Below, piece by piece: positions 1-11,901 of a stretch of DNA of 64,000 bases (position 1 is the stretch's first letter; every line of letters begins with the position of its first letter). The stretch spans positions 15,699,912-15,763,911 of the forward strand of contig OZ023188.1 in NCBI GenBank assembly GCA_963995505.1, read 5' to 3'. This stretch comes from Hypericum androsaemum. Taxonomy: Eukaryota > Streptophyta > Magnoliopsida > Malpighiales > Hypericaceae. Below the pieces are notes generated by a model. That model was not told the DNA's origin and did no database searches. It saw nothing but the letters and a program-made list of their open reading frames with translations. The position numbers and the translations under genes were made by a program.

Positions 1-1110
1 GCTGCAAGAAAAGGGAAAAATCTATCCTACATGCTTTTCGTGATTGCGAGCTCATTAGGAATGTTTGGTGCAAGCTGCTACATGGGTCTGAAGTTAATAG
101 GTCCCTTTTCTTCACTAGTAACCTTGATGACTGGTTGAATATGAACATGAACTCTAATAATGACTGGCTCTCTATTTTCATTGTGTCCATTAACTGTATG
201 TGGAGATGGAGAAATTTCTGTGTCTGGGGAGAGGGGGAATCTCGCCCTACTGATCAATCTCGTATTATTCTTGCTAGGTGGGAAGAGATAAAAGGGGCTT
301 GGGAGACTGCGGGCAAAATCCACAAGCGCGCTTCACGATCCGAGGCGTTGATCGGATGGGAGAGACCAGCAAAGGATTGGTATAAGCTCAACTTCGACGG
401 TGCTATGAGAACCTCTTCCGGAAAAGCTGCTGCAGGGGGTATCATTCGTGGACGCGCTGGTGAATGGGTAGGAGGTTTCGTTTGCAATCTTGGATGCTAC
501 TCATGTGTGAATGCGGAACTCTGGGGTGCGTATCACGGCCTCACCTTAGCGAAGTTAAGAGGGATCAAGAAGCTGGTTCTTGAGGTGGATTCAAAGTTGG
601 TGGCAGATTACCTTACCAAGCTGCAGAGTCAAGAGATCTGGAATCCTCTTCTCTTACGTATCAAGAAGGAGCTGGCTGCTGGTGAGGGATTGGGATGTGC
701 AAGCGGTGCACGTTTATAGAGAGGCTAACCGATGTGCAGAACGTTTAGCTAATCTGAGTTTTGAGGTCCCGCTTGGTCTTCATGTCTTAGAGCAACCGCG
801 TACGGAGATTGGTTCGTATATGATGGATGATATTGGAGATATTGCATTGCCAAGGGATATTATAGTTAGTGACGGTGCAAGGCCAAATTTTACGATACAC
901 CAAACATCAAGGGAGGTTTTTTTCTTCCGAGGTACTCTTTTCCTTCCACAGACTTTTTTCCATGGGATTTGCTGTGGTAGGGGTTTGACGAGGCCGACGG
1001 GCGTAACCTCGCAAGAGGCCGAGAGGAGACCTTGTACTAAGTAGGATGTCTTTGGCCATTTATTTTAATATATAGGAACATTTCGCACCTCCAGTTCACC
1101 AAAAAAAACA
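1..1110 (+). mobile_element. LINE 3' remnant with RNase H domain (truncated by window edge)
   Basis: Residues encoded from about 360 to 710 read as a plant LINE-type RNase H domain: a WYKLNFDGA start, a GGIIRG segment, a NAELWGAYHGL helix and an EVDS motif carry the expected acidic residues. The frame then breaks near 700 and the end of the domain (a QAVHVYREANRCAERLANLS segment) continues in another frame to about 800. A short A-rich tract near 1100 is consistent with a LINE 3' end. The element is disrupted and its 5' part lies outside the window. Seen directly: the motifs and the frame change. Inferred: LINE origin rather than a host RNase H gene. Confidence 0.75.
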
Positions 1111-3430
1111 GTGAGTGCCGAGAGAAAAATATATATTAAGAGTGTATTATTGTTTGAGTGATAATCAAATTGTGAGATATTTGTTGAGTGTGCCATTTTA
1201 TCCTCGGGATCCTTTTTAAGCCACGACATATAATTATCTCAGTAGTTTTTATTTACTGCTTTTGTTGCAACGGCTAAAAGTTCCATATATATATATATAT
1301 ATATACACACAACATAATACAGAAGAAGTTGATGAGAAGTAGAGAGATGAGAGTAGAAGAACAAGTCATCGGGAAGATGATCGGTGAAGAAGTTGACCAA
1401 CAAAAAAATATCGAATAATTTTAGTTATTTTTTGTTTAAATTCAAATTTACAAAAAATATCGATAATCTAAGTTATTTCTTTGCAAATCAAAATTTTTTA
1501 CATCTAGCCCTATTCAAAATTTTCAAACTTGATGATATTTTGTATTGATTTGAATATAAACTATGTAATTTTTTAGGTGGAAGTGTGAAATTAATTTCCA
1601 AACAACTACAGTATAGGAGCTTGTAAAGGACACCTGTGTTATAATTTTATTGGTAACATATAATATATACCCATCATTTAATGTTTATCTAAATTTATTT
1701 CGATATTAAGCGGAGAGTTCGTTAAATTCTAAACTCACGATTTCTTGATAATCCAAAAATTTTAGAAGACGTGAGTTACGATTACTCAATAGACAGCATA
1801 TTGAAACGACACAGAGAAAAATCACAGCCGGTATAAAAGAAACACAACCGTTTCTTTTATAAGGGGGGTGTGCCATTGCTTTTTCCTTTACAAGAAATGG
1901 TGGATAAGTGAATGCAATCTCTAAAGGCTATATCCAAAACATTTATTTTCATGTTGGAAGGACACATTCATTCATTCTTTCTTTTTTTCATATCTTTTCA
2001 CTTAATTGTTATCATATGATGTCTTTTGGTTTTAATCCAACTAATATCTTTGCATAATACATGCACTTGAAAGCATCGGACTTTAGTCACCTTTGGGCTT
2101 TGGGACAGGGAGTATCACTAGCTACTAGTACATGAAATGCACTTGCCCTTTAGATAGGAAAGTTCGCGGAAAAAATCATTTGCCCTAGTAGCAAAGACAA
2201 TTTTTATCAAAAAAAAAAAAAGAAGAAGCAAAAGACAGATAGTAATTTGACGAAAGTTAAAGGTTCAATCCCTGGTAAGTGTATTTATTGGTGAAAAAAT
2301 TTATCTTTCCAAAAAAAAGAAAGTTCCAGGAAAATCCTGGGTAGTAAGTGTTGAGATTAAAAACATAGCTAGTTATAAGAGCCGTGACCTTGTTTATAAG
2401 TGAAAAATCTATCTACCTATTGCCTTTTGAGATTTTGGATTGGTTATGGAGATTCCAACATGAGATAGTGACTCTTTGTTGTTCATACGACTCATGTTTT
2501 ATTGCAGATTGTCGAAGTCAAAACCCGTAAAACTAATTGCAAGAGTGGTGATTTTATTTAAAAATGTGAAAATATGGAGACCGTACAAGTTCAAATAATA
2601 AACATAAAAAAGTAGCAAAAGGGGACTTCTATCAAAATGTTAACTGGATTTTGTTTATTGATTATAATTGAGACGATGTTGTTGATAACTCTATAACAAG
2701 TAATTGTATATATTAAACATACTTTAATTGCTCAAGAAAAGTTTTAAAATTTGAATGGAGATGGAAATAATTAATAAAACTTACAAAAAGAATATTTTTT
2801 GATAAGTATAATTTTTATATATCACCAAATTTTACATAAGCCCAAACTACTTGTCACTTCCGATGTGATATTCTCTCCAACGGCTCCTTCAAACGAAGTT
2901 TATCGAGCTAAAGTTTGTACGAGTTTCACACTGTCTCTCGTTCTTTCAAATGGAAGTCGTGTGAGCGCAATGTGCCACAGATCTTGTTAGAGCAATTGAC
3001 TCTAATATTATATAGGAATATAAATTGGGCCAACCCAATTGTCACTTTCGATGTGATATTCTATATTATTGAGATAATCCATGGATTGATCCCGATCTCC
3101 CTTAACCATTAGCGTTTGGTCACCTAATACACTACGGTTTAGATATTCCAACCTCCTTGGTCGTCCTCCCGTATTACGCCCAGCCTGTTTGCGATTTTCT
3201 TTGATCACTTCTTTAATGTAATCTTGACGATGTAAGTAGTGAAATCTTGATTAAATTAAAACTGGAGATAGATTGGAACCCATAGCTAGGAAATGGAGTA
3301 TCTAGCACGTGCACTAGAATTCATGAACATAAATAAGGCTACCCATAGATATATTGCGCATTTCCTCAAAAGAAAAAATAGATATATTGAGCACAATTAG
3401 AGTCTATTTATAAGTGATTAGTTATTCAAA
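1111..3430. other. AT-rich intergenic stretch, no gene seen
   Basis: No open frame with recognisable protein similarity. It holds a short (TA)n run near 1285-1303 and A/T homopolymers. Two similar stretches near 2855 and 3045 share a 'gatgtgatattct' core and may be a decayed repeat. Confidence 0.6.
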
Positions 3431-3435
3431 TAATT

Positions 3436-4520
3436 TTTTTAAGTAAAATCCCTCGAATATTACTCGACGATTTAATTTTCGTGTTTTAAAAATGATTTTT
3501 CCGTTCTCCGTGTTTGATTTTATTATACTCTCGGATCCCTCGCTAATGTTATCCGTTCTGTTTTTCATTTTTGACACTGATCAAAATATCCTTAAAAACA
3601 AAAAATCCACCTTTTCCTCCTTCTCGTGTCGCTGGCGAGTCCTTCGTCTTCCTCCTTGCTCTGGATCCTTCCGAATTGTAAGTTCATCCCCAACCTCTTC
3701 CAAATCGAACCCTAATTGACAGTGCATCCCCAACCTCTTCCAAATCGAACCCTAATTGACAGTGCATCCCCAACCTCTTCCAAATCGAACCCTAATTGAC
3801 AGTGCATCCCCAACCTCTTCCAAATCGAACCATGGTCATGACCAGGACGACCTCCGTAGGTCATCCGTTCCTCGACTCGGCTGCGAAGCATCCAATTAAG
3901 CCAGAGGGAGGGAGTGAGACTCTGAGGAGGAAGAGGACTAGTTCTCGCGAATGCCGGAGAGGCTCTAATTTTTGTCTTGTTCGATTGTTAGGGGAGGTGA
4001 AGTCGGTTGGGATAGTTACCAGAAATGGTGAGGAATGTATAGTGTTCTAATTTGGGTCGTTATCAGAAAGATGAATTTGGGTTGATTGGGATCGGGATGG
4101 GACCCAATTAAATGGCTAATTCATCACCAGGTTTCTGGAAATGGTGAGGAATGTATGGTGTTCTGATTCTAATTTGGATCGATCGTGCGTCGATCTTCTA
4201 ATGACAAAAATGACAAGGGTATAAAGATGAGATCAAGTTTCTGGAAAGAGTGTGGTGTTCGTTTGGTGTCGAGAAATTTTTGACCGGAGAAGATGGTGTT
4301 TGCCAAAAAAAATGACCGAGTGTTTGAGTTGACCGGATAAGAATATTTTTGTCATTTCGATGACAAAACGATAAAAAGAGCAGATAACGTCAACGAGGGA
4401 CTCGAGAGTATAATAAAATCAAACAAGGGGGACAGAAAAAATATTTTTGAAACACGGGAGACTAAATCGTTGATTTTGTCATACATGAGAGACCTGAGAA
4501 TAATTTACTTTTTTTATTTG
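3436..4520. mobile_element. Non-autonomous DNA transposon with long terminal inverted repeats (family 1, copy 1)
   Basis: The left part (about 3441-3560) and the reverse complement of the right part (about 4385-4515) align over more than 100 bases, sharing blocks such as tgattttattatactctcg and the following CCCTCG stretch. The left terminus looks partly deleted, so I could not fix a target-site duplication. The interior has no transposase but contains a 40-bp tandem repeat and a GC-richer stretch. The same terminal and subterminal sequence recurs at about 21.3-22.3 kb, so this is a repeat family. Superfamily not proven; Mutator-like is a guess from the long TIRs. Confidence 0.7.
3681..3831 (+). 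repeat. 40-bp tandem repeat, about 3.8 copies
   Basis: Units start at 3681, 3721, 3761 and 3801. Units 2 and 3 are identical, unit 1 differs at one visible base (agttc versus agtgc), and the last is cut at a CCATGG. The array lies inside the TIR element. Its near-perfect identity means recent amplification by slippage or unequal exchange. Confidence 0.95.
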
Positions 4521-5548
4521 CCACTCTGAATTCAAAGTGTTTTTAAATAATCAAATTATATTACCACTCCCATAATGTAAAACACCTTTTTTGGTAGGAG
4601 AGAACAAAGAAAACGAAAAAATGGGATTTAATGCATTTATAAATTTTGGATAAATTTATCCGATTCTTTCTCTCCCATTACCCGAGGAAACAAAAGCTGC
4701 TATAGCTTTTTTTTAGGGGAAACAAAAGCTGCTATAGCGATTTGAACAATTGTACGTCCTTTCTCTGGGGGCTCAAACAAAAAGCGAAAAGTATCAGGAA
4801 AAAGATGGACAGTAGAAAGAAAAGAACACTTATTATCTTCGTTCCACTTTGTTATGATCTCAGGACTAAATAGTAATAATAGGAGTTCTTAGGTGACTGA
4901 ATTGTAATTGTGCTTATGAGGTATAGATAGATATAAGAGAGAATCCTAGGGACCATTCTTGATAATTGACATATCAATCTTGAATACAATTCTTCTTCCT
5001 CTCTCGTGTCTCTCTCTGGAATTCTCCCTTCCTTCCAATTCTTCTATTCTTTATCCCATTTCTTCTACCTAAATCTCTTTGATCTAATTGGGTCATTACA
5101 CATTTGTAAAGAAAAACGACACAATAATAACAATATCGGACAAGCAACAGCTACATCTCATGTGAACCATTGCAATAAAGCAGCAAATTAGTATACGTAA
5201 ACAAAATTAGATTCACTTTAAAAAATGTGATTCAAATTTTATGAATTTTTTTTAGAGAATCTTTTAAAATGACAATACTAGGAAACAGTGGAGCAGTTTC
5301 GTTACTTTTTATTACACCAAAACGCAGACACCATAGACTAATCCACATCGCCCCCAACAATTGCAAACGCCAAACTAAACAAAAAGCAATTAGAGGATAA
5401 TTACCACCAACAAAAAAAGAGTGAATTGGATAAAACAGTACCCCTCCTTCTCCCAAGAAGCTAACACTGACAAAAGAAATAGGAACCGATCAAACAGACA
5501 TATACACATGTAGTGATCCTCCTGATTCTTGTTCTTCTGGTGCCCGAT
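4521..5548. other. Spacer downstream of the GH3 gene
   Basis: No supported gene. A short repeat 'acaaaagctgctatagc' occurs at about 4690 and 4724. The part near 5200-5548 probably includes the GH3 3' UTR (transcribed leftward), but no polyadenylation site could be fixed. Confidence 0.5.
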
Positions 5549-8305
5549 TCAGTGGCGACGTTCCGGTGTCCAGCGCGGCTTAGAAGGGCTGAAATGCTTG
5601 GAAACGACCCTGGAATCCATGAGCTCCATGATTGGGGTGAAGCTCACGCACCTCGGAACCTTGTACTGGTTGATCGACGCCCCCCTCGAGATGGCGTAGT
5701 CCATCAGCTCCTCGAATGTCCCGTTCTTCACCACGCGTATCTCCAATGGTCCGATGGAGTTGTCCGCGACACGGCCCTGCCTGTACACCGAGTTCATCGC
5801 CTCTTCCATTTCCAGGCAGCAGTTGTCCAGGGCCTCGTCGGTAGGCGCGTTGTTGGGGTCCTTCACGAGCAGCTCCCAGTAGATAACGTAATGCCCCGGG
5901 ATGGTCTTGGTATCGGCGTAGCTTGTGTACTCCACCACGCTCGTGTCGAACACCTCGAGGAGCGAGCACGCCTTCTCGACAGCCCTTTGTAGCTCCGATT
6001 CGTCTGTCTTGTCAGCGTCGATGCTGAGGAGGACGTTCTTCCTCCGGATGAACTTGAACTGCGGGGCCCTGTTGTGGAACCCGACAACCCGGAGGATGTC
6101 CCCGACCCGGTACCTGCAGAGCCCCGAGTAGGTGGAGATCACCAGCTCGTACTCCTTTCCGACCTCCAGCTCGGCCAGGTCGAGGAGTCGGGGAGGGGAG
6201 TCGCGTGACAATGGCGGGGCGGCCGGGTCGTGGGGGATGAACTCGAAGTAGCCCATGTTAGGCATGATGCAGTAGCAAACCTCGGAGGGTTTGGACATCG
6301 GTCTTAGGTTGAGACCGAAGTAACACTCCGAGGAGGCATACATGGTGCAAGCCATAGGAAGGCCGCCGCTGTAGTACTCCAAAGTGGGAATGTACTGGGC
6401 CATCGCCCCAGTGACAATGACGTCAAGGTACTTGGTGTTGGGCCACATCCTTGTAATGATCCGCTCCCAGTTCTCGTTGGAGCACTCGCGGGATATGAAC
6501 TCGGCGAGCTTCTCGTCCGGCTTGGAGTGGATCTTCCCGATGCAGTCCCTGAGGGTTGGGTCGGTCACCTCGTGGTACAGGGTGCCAGTGGAGATGTCCT
6601 CGGCGAGCTGCCTCCAATTGAGCTGGAGGAAGCGGATGGCGCGGAGGAGGCCGGAGGCGAAGACCGCCCCGACACGGAGGACCTGGTCCCGCATGAGGAG
6701 GCCGCAGAGCATCTGGGTGTACATGCTCTGGAAGGAGTCCGGGCAGAGGACCGCCTCGTTCGGGCTCGTGTACACGTTGTATGGGTCGTACGGCCTCGTC
6801 TTGAACTGCTCGCTCTTGTAGTAGCTCGTAAGAACCGGGCGGGCCACCAGGCCTCCCGGAGTCCTGGCCTCCGCCTTGATGAACAGGAAGTACAGCCCTT
6901 TCCCTTTGTCCAAACCCGGCACGTAACTGTTCCATTATTACCCAATTTAGCAATATTAGGACGTGGAAATTAATCAAAACTAGTAAATGGTTTGACTGGA
7001 AATTAAGGTTAAAATTTTAATCTCGTTTTAGCTGTTTTTGGATTTGTTTTTTAATAACATGGAAATTCCAATTTAGGTAAACTGGAATTATTACGCTGAA
7101 GAGAAATAGGGATATAATCCACGAGAGAGGAAATTATCAAAATAAATAGAACATTTCAAAAATATAAAAGATAGGACATGGAAACAAATTAAAACTTTCC
7201 GTAAATGGTTTGACTGGAGAAATAAAAAGGAGATTGAATATTATTATTTACAGGTTCATGACAGGCTGGAGGAGGCTGTAGAGTTTCTGACGACGGTCCA
7301 TTTCTTCGCTAATTGTTGGCATCAATTTCCTTTCACCTGCTGACGTCCCAGAGCTGCACACAATAATATTCCACAATAAGGACATTATTCAAAATGATCA
7401 ACACCAATTTTTTCAATGGGAGAAAGCAACAGATAAATTATTTTACAAGAGCCTGAAAACTCAAGAACTATATAGAAAATTTGTTTATAGTTAGGTCCGT
7501 TTCTAAATAATGTAAAGAATAATATTCCATAATAAGGAAAATATTCAAAATGATCAAAACCATTTTTTCCATGGGAGAAAGCAACAGATAAATTCCTTTA
7601 CAAGAGCTTGAAAAGTAAAAAACAATATGGAAAATTTGTTTATAGTTAGGTCTATTTCTAGATAATGTAAAGAATAATACTGGTGCAGTTGACACTTGAC
7701 ACGAAGTTTAAACTAATAAACCACGTTGAAGGCAAGGCGGAGAGTTTTAAAATAATTAAACTCGTATCTGGATAATAACATTACATAACACATCATTGAG
7801 AGAGTCGTGCTCACGTAAGATTTTTTAATATAAAAAATTTCATTAAAAAATTGTCCCAGCAAAAAATATTCAGATATTTTCAACGCATAAGCTGACCTTA
7901 ACCGCTTCAAAGACAAAAATATGCCCTAAAGAACGTATACAGAAAGCATATTTACAGGGAGGATGAATATTTTATTAATTGGTACCTGGTGAGGAACTCG
8001 GAGATGGGGCGGGAGGACAAGATAGGCGACTTGTCGCCGCTAGCGATACGGTGGATCTCAGGCTGGAGGTCCTCGTAGGTGACGACCGGGATCCTGGACT
8101 TGAAGCTGTCGCGGTCCGTTGCCCCGTCGAGGCCGAACCTCGTGAGGTACTCGGTCTCGGCGTTCATGGTCAGTATCTCCTCGAGCACCCGCTCTTGCAC
8201 CTGGTCGCAGTTCTTCGTCATCTCCTCGATGAACTCGAGAGCCTTGGCGTCCTTCTCGGTGGCCGGCGGGCCCAGCGGGGAAGACAGTCCTGAATCAACG
8301 GCCAT
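5549..8305 (-). CDS. GH3-family acyl-acid amido synthetase (auxin-conjugating, GH3.1-like)
   Basis: Three exons on the minus strand: 8305-7986, 7353-7252 and 6926-5549, all with GT/AG sites and continuous phase (1800 nt, 599 aa, usual GH3 size). The start chosen is the MAVDSG methionine; an in-frame ATG five codons upstream (8320) is possible. Visible motifs are SSGTSAGE (residues 107-114, nucleotide-binding motif I), YASSECYFG (about 337-345, motif II) and YRVGD (about 413-417, motif III). The text also matches group II GH3 proteins in stretches such as [14 protein letters not shown]. Known for this group: ATP-dependent adenylation of indole-3-acetic acid followed by conjugation to amino acids, lowering free auxin; cytosolic. 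Exons are strikingly GC-rich compared with the AT-rich introns. No disruption seen. The exact paralogue (GH3.1 versus GH3.2/3.3/3.4-like) is uncertain. Confidence 0.93.
7365..7676. repeat. 156-bp tandem duplication inside GH3 intron 1
   Basis: The segments 7365-7520 and 7521-7676 are direct copies with scattered mismatches; both carry 'gggagaaagcaacagataaatt' type sequence and end in 'ataatgtaaagaataata'. It enlarges the first intron and leaves the splice sites untouched. Confidence 0.85.
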
Positions 8306-8700
8306 GGTTGATCTGATCACGGAGGGGGTTTTATGTTAATGGGAAAGATAGAGAGGGAGAGGGGGGAAGATTTTTGTGGGAGAGTGAAGAAGGGCGGATG
8401 TGTGTATATATAGGGAAGGAGAAAAGGGATTAGGGTAGATGCCACGTCAATAGTGCCACGTAGAACAGCCGGACGAATAAAAATGGTATTGGAATTTTCC
8501 GGTATGGCAGCGACGGGGTTGGGTGAGTAAACAGACAAAACGAGTATTTTTTTTGTCCGGGGAGGGAACAGTGCCAGCCGAGAGGGGACAGTGGGGGACC
8601 CACTGGGACGTCACTTTTGGGCAATGTGAGGGGACAAGCGGGGCCCGCATGTCGTGCCATGTCAGCAGGGGTTTGTCCGGGAGCAGGAGTCAGGTGGGCC
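8306..8700 (-). promoter_or_regulatory. Probable GH3 promoter
   Basis: On the minus strand a TATA-like run (ctatatata, about 8404-8412) lies about 100 bp upstream of the chosen ATG. Further upstream are several TGTC cores of the kind bound by auxin response factors: TGTCCGG at 8554-8560 and 8674-8680, and TGTCCC (read on the minus strand) at 8585-8590 and 8631-8636. A TGACGT core lies near 8608 and two GCCACGT boxes lie near 8443 and 8455. No canonical TGTCTC was noticed. Auxin regulation is inferred from the gene family and these cores. Confidence 0.45.
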
Positions 8701-9934
8701 ACGCGCCACTTTCGCGTGGAGTCTGTTGGTCACGGATAGCGACGGCTGCCGGCTAATGAACCAGAATCCCTTTTGTTGACGTTGACGGCCGTAAGGACGA
8801 CGGGGGTAGTATTGGTAGTAGCTGGAAGGAGTTTTTTTTTTAACTCCGATATCTAAAATTGAATACCGTCATACGACATTTAGAGATTGATAGCTCGAAT
8901 TCAAGACTTTTAGGTCAATTTAAGTTTCAAATTAATTGTACAATCTCCCTGGTTGCCATTGAGTGAGACTGCATATTTTGGTCTATATTGTCGAAAATCT
9001 CGTCCTTGGAAGAACCAATTAATTAAACAATAGAAGGGAAGACATATTTGCTATGTTGGAGGAATTAATGGGAAACTAGATCTTTAACTGGAAATTATAT
9101 CAACATAAATCCTATTGTAAAATGAAATAACTTAATGCCATAATCTTTTGAAAGGTAAATTAAATGTTTTCCTCGTTTTCCATTGAATATGATCTCTCGC
9201 TGTGGGGGAAAGAAGATTTGGCGTTTTGTCTAGCTGTGACCCATTGGAAGTGCTTTATTTTAATGCCCATTATATAAAGGAGTAATTTTATGGTGATTTC
9301 TCTGATAATATTGAATTTTTTATTTTTGATAACATTTAGGCGAGTGTAAACAAATTACTTTAATTTGGTTCATTGTTAATGAGTGCATGAGGTGCTAAAA
9401 AATACATAGAAATTTTAAAATACCAAATATTACTATTATTCTCTTAAAATTGTCACCCATAAAATTTTAATCATAAAAATATCAAATTACATATGTGGAG
9501 ACATCGTTATGAAATTTCTAGAAACGTTGAATCACGGAGACGACAACTTTATTTCATTTTCCAATTTTCATGGCATATATCTCATAAGTGATGAGCAAAA
9601 GTGAAGGGTGAGATACCGATGACGATCTCAGTGAGTGAACAATTGTTTTCATGGTCGGATTTGGAACCATAATTTCGTAACACGAAGCACGCTCAGGACG
9701 AACAAGCCAATAGAGAGACCGTAGGGTTCCTCCTTGTCTCAATGGATGGGGCTGGTAAAAAGTGATATGGTTGATAAAGTTTGGTTTGCTCTCTTTGGCG
9801 TAAATTATGTGGAGGATTTGACTCTTCTGTAATCGAGCCATTTTCGATGACGCTAATTGTAACAGAGAACTTGTCACGCATTCCATCTATTATCATGCCA
9901 ACGAGTAGATTTTGTGGTCTAACTCGACAAGGGA
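8701..9934. other. Intergenic stretch, no gene seen
   Basis: AT-rich from about 8820 on. A few open frames near 9550-9900 show no recognisable domain. Confidence 0.5.
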
Positions 9935-9939
9935 CATTG

Positions 9940-10223
9940 TGTTGGGATGGCGAGAAATAGGAAAGACTTATTTCCTATTCCTATTCCTATTCTGACTAGA
10001 TTCTGGACTCCTAATTAGACCTAGATATGTTACTTGTACAACAAGGGTTTGCCTCTATATAAAGGCATGTTACCCTAAGGTTTTGTATGGCTTTGTGGCT
10101 CGGAAACTCATCAATAAAAGTTCTCCTTTCTCCCCGTGGATGTAGGCATTAGGCCGAACCACGTAATTCTCTTGTTCCGTGTTCTTTGCGCGATCTTGTT
10201 CCCTAGTTGCTGAATTCCTAACA
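9940..10223 (+). repeat. 5' LTR of Copia copy 1
   Basis: A 284-bp direct repeat with TG...CA ends. It contains a TATA-like ctatataaaggc (about 10053-10064) and an AATAAA signal (about 10113), as expected for LTR promoter and polyadenylation functions, and a run of tattcc pentamer/hexamer repeats near its start. Confidence 0.93.
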
Positions 10224-10249
10224 AGTGGTATCAGAGCTAAGGTTGAAGG

Positions 10250-11410
10250 ATGTCGGACGACACGAGGTTTGCTCTTGTGAAGTTCGATGGTTCATCGAAT
10301 TTCAGGTTATGGCAAAGGCGTGTCAAGGATCTCCTCGTGCAACAAGGGATGGTTATCGCGCTCTCGGATAAGAAGCCCGAGAAGATGGAGGAGCAAGAGC
10401 GGGAAGAGTTGGAGGTCAAGGCGGTAGCGAAGATTCGCTTGTGCTTGACGGATGATGAGGAGCCACCAGCTGGGTTGTGGAAGAGGATCCAGGTCGGAGT
10501 CAAAGAAGTTCAATGGAAGTGGCTTCAAGTGCTGAGAAGGGCACATGAAGGGGACTATCCAGGACGAACTAGGGATCAAGACAACGAGGAGGGATCGGCA
10601 TCCACAACCATGGCCACATATTCAGACGGGTCGGATGGTGACTGGCTTTCTGTCTTATCAAGTCCAATGCATCCTGGTAATCTCTTTTCATTAGGGACCT
10701 TGGATTATAACAGTGATAGTTATAAAGGTATGCTAATGAAGATGGAGAAGGATGCGATGGTAGGGATGAAGGGTGAAAGGGAATACCTACAGGTTAGGAA
10801 GGCACATTATTATAGATGGAGTCACATCAATGGGTCTGAAGGAGTTGGCAAAAGCTCAGGTCATATGAGGTTGGTTCGTATGAGGGAGCAAAGGCTTGAC
10901 ATGAATGGTTTGAGTGTAGTTGGGATTCGCGAAGACATGGATAGCAAGCTATGGTTGTTTCGTGGAGGCGTGGTTGGCAAGGAGCCATGGTTGTCTCGGA
11001 GAAGCATTATTAGCTGGGCCCTGCTATGGTTGTCTAAAGGGACGTGCACGTCAAAGATGTTGGGTAGGTTTGGCATTGGGCATGCGAAGCCATTGATAGC
11101 ACCACGGGCGAATTGGGTATCTCACTCGAGGCCGAACGGTGGAGTTCGTGGCATGTCGAGGGTTCTACTTGGTAGAATAAAATGTTGCCCTTTGTATGCT
11201 ATGGCATGTAGCATTGGTATGAGGCAAGAAGGTCCAGCGGAGAAGCAGTTCGAGGTTGCGGAGCATGGGGTTGACCGGAAAATAGAGAGCGCATCTATTG
11301 GTCACAAGTTTGCTTCAGCAGGTGGACTTGCTAGTTGGAGTTCGATGGAGGTTGGAGAGAATAGGCCAAGCAAGCTCAGAAGCTCGAGCTTGGGGGCTGG
11401 CTCCAAGTGA
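10250..11410 (+). CDS. Copia gag-derived fusion ORF of the deleted element (386 aa)
   Basis: The first 75 or so residues match the start of Copia Gag (KFDGSSNF.LWQRRVKDLL layout). After DDEEPPAGLW the sequence is no longer recognisable as Gag. A later part (AKPLIAPRANW ... GMSRV ... CPLYAMACSIG) resembles the end of the Copia reverse transcriptase region (AKP...TPLA...MS..PY...LMYAMVC). This suggests a Gag start joined to a pol remnant by internal deletion, with the frame kept open. No protease, integrase or catalytic reverse transcriptase motif is present. Whether a protein is made is unknown. In copy 2 at 41-43 kb the corresponding frame is interrupted. Confidence 0.6.
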   Translation: MSDDTRFALVKFDGSSNFRLWQRRVKDLLVQQGMVIALSDKKPEKMEEQEREELEVKAVAKIRLCLTDDEEPPAGLWKRIQVGVKEVQWKWLQVLRRAHEGDYPGRTRDQDNEEGSASTTMATYSDGSDGDWLSVLSSPMHPGNLFSLGTLDYNSDSYKGMLMKMEKDAMVGMKGEREYLQVRKAHYYRWSHINGSEGVGKSSGHMRLVRMREQRLDMNGLSVVGIREDMDSKLWLFRGGVVGKEPWLSRRSIISWALLWLSKGTCTSKMLGRFGIGHAKPLIAPRANWVSHSRPNGGVRGMSRVLLGRIKCCPLYAMACSIGMRQEGPAEKQFEVAEHGVDRKIESASIGHKFASAGGLASWSSMEVGENRPSKLRSSSLGAGSK

Positions 11411-11612
11411 TTGAACAAAAGGTGAAGAGAAAGTTGAGATGGTCTTATTGATGCAGTTATCTATGGTCCGAGATGGAGTCGGTGGAGTTGGATTGGTTTT
11501 GCAAGATCTCATGGTTCTTCATGGGGCGGTGTTTTGTCAAGGTGGAGTTTGTTGAAGTTCGGGTGGAGCTTCATGGTTCTTCCACGAGATGATTTCTCGC
11601 CAAGGTGGAGAT

Positions 11613-11896
11613 TGTTGGGATGGCGAGAAATAGGAAAGACTTATTTCCTATTCCTATTCCTATTCTGACTAGATTCTGGACTCCTAATTAGACCTAGATA
11701 TGTTACTTGTACAACAAGGGTTTGCCTCTATATAAAGGCATGTTACCCTAAGGTTTTGTATGGCTTTGTGGCTCGGAAACTCATCAATAAAAGTTCTCCT
11801 TTCTCCCCGTGGATGTAGGCATTAGGTCGAACCACGTAATTCTCTTGTTCCGTGTTCTTTGCGCGATCTTGTTCCCTAGTTGCTGAATTCCTAACA
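11613..11896 (+). repeat. 3' LTR of Copia copy 1
   Basis: The 284-bp repeat of 9940-10223 with one visible substitution; followed directly by the CATTG target-site duplication. Confidence 0.93.
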
Positions 11897-11901
11897 CATT
11901 G

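Larger units (their letters stand above)
9940..11896 (+). mobile_element. Internally deleted Copia-type LTR retrotransposon (copy 1, 1957 bp)
   Basis: LTRs at 9940-10223 and 11613-11896 are 284 bp each, start TGTTGGG and end CCTAACA, and differ at one base that I can see (aggccg versus aggtcg). The element is flanked by a perfect 5-bp target-site duplication CATTG (9935-9939 and 11897-11901). A primer-binding site TGGTATCAGAGC (10226-10237), complementary to initiator methionine tRNA, follows the 5' LTR, and a purine-rich tract precedes the 3' LTR. There is room only for one short ORF, so it must depend on enzymes from elsewhere. The near-identical LTRs indicate a recent insertion. Confidence 0.95.

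Noticed and set aside
5513..5992. Long open frames antisense to GH3 exon 3 and in its other frames
   Set aside because: They follow from the high GC of the true exon; no domain and no splice support.
10250..11410. Host gene for the 386-residue ORF
   Set aside because: It lies between two LTRs with a primer-binding site and starts as Copia Gag.
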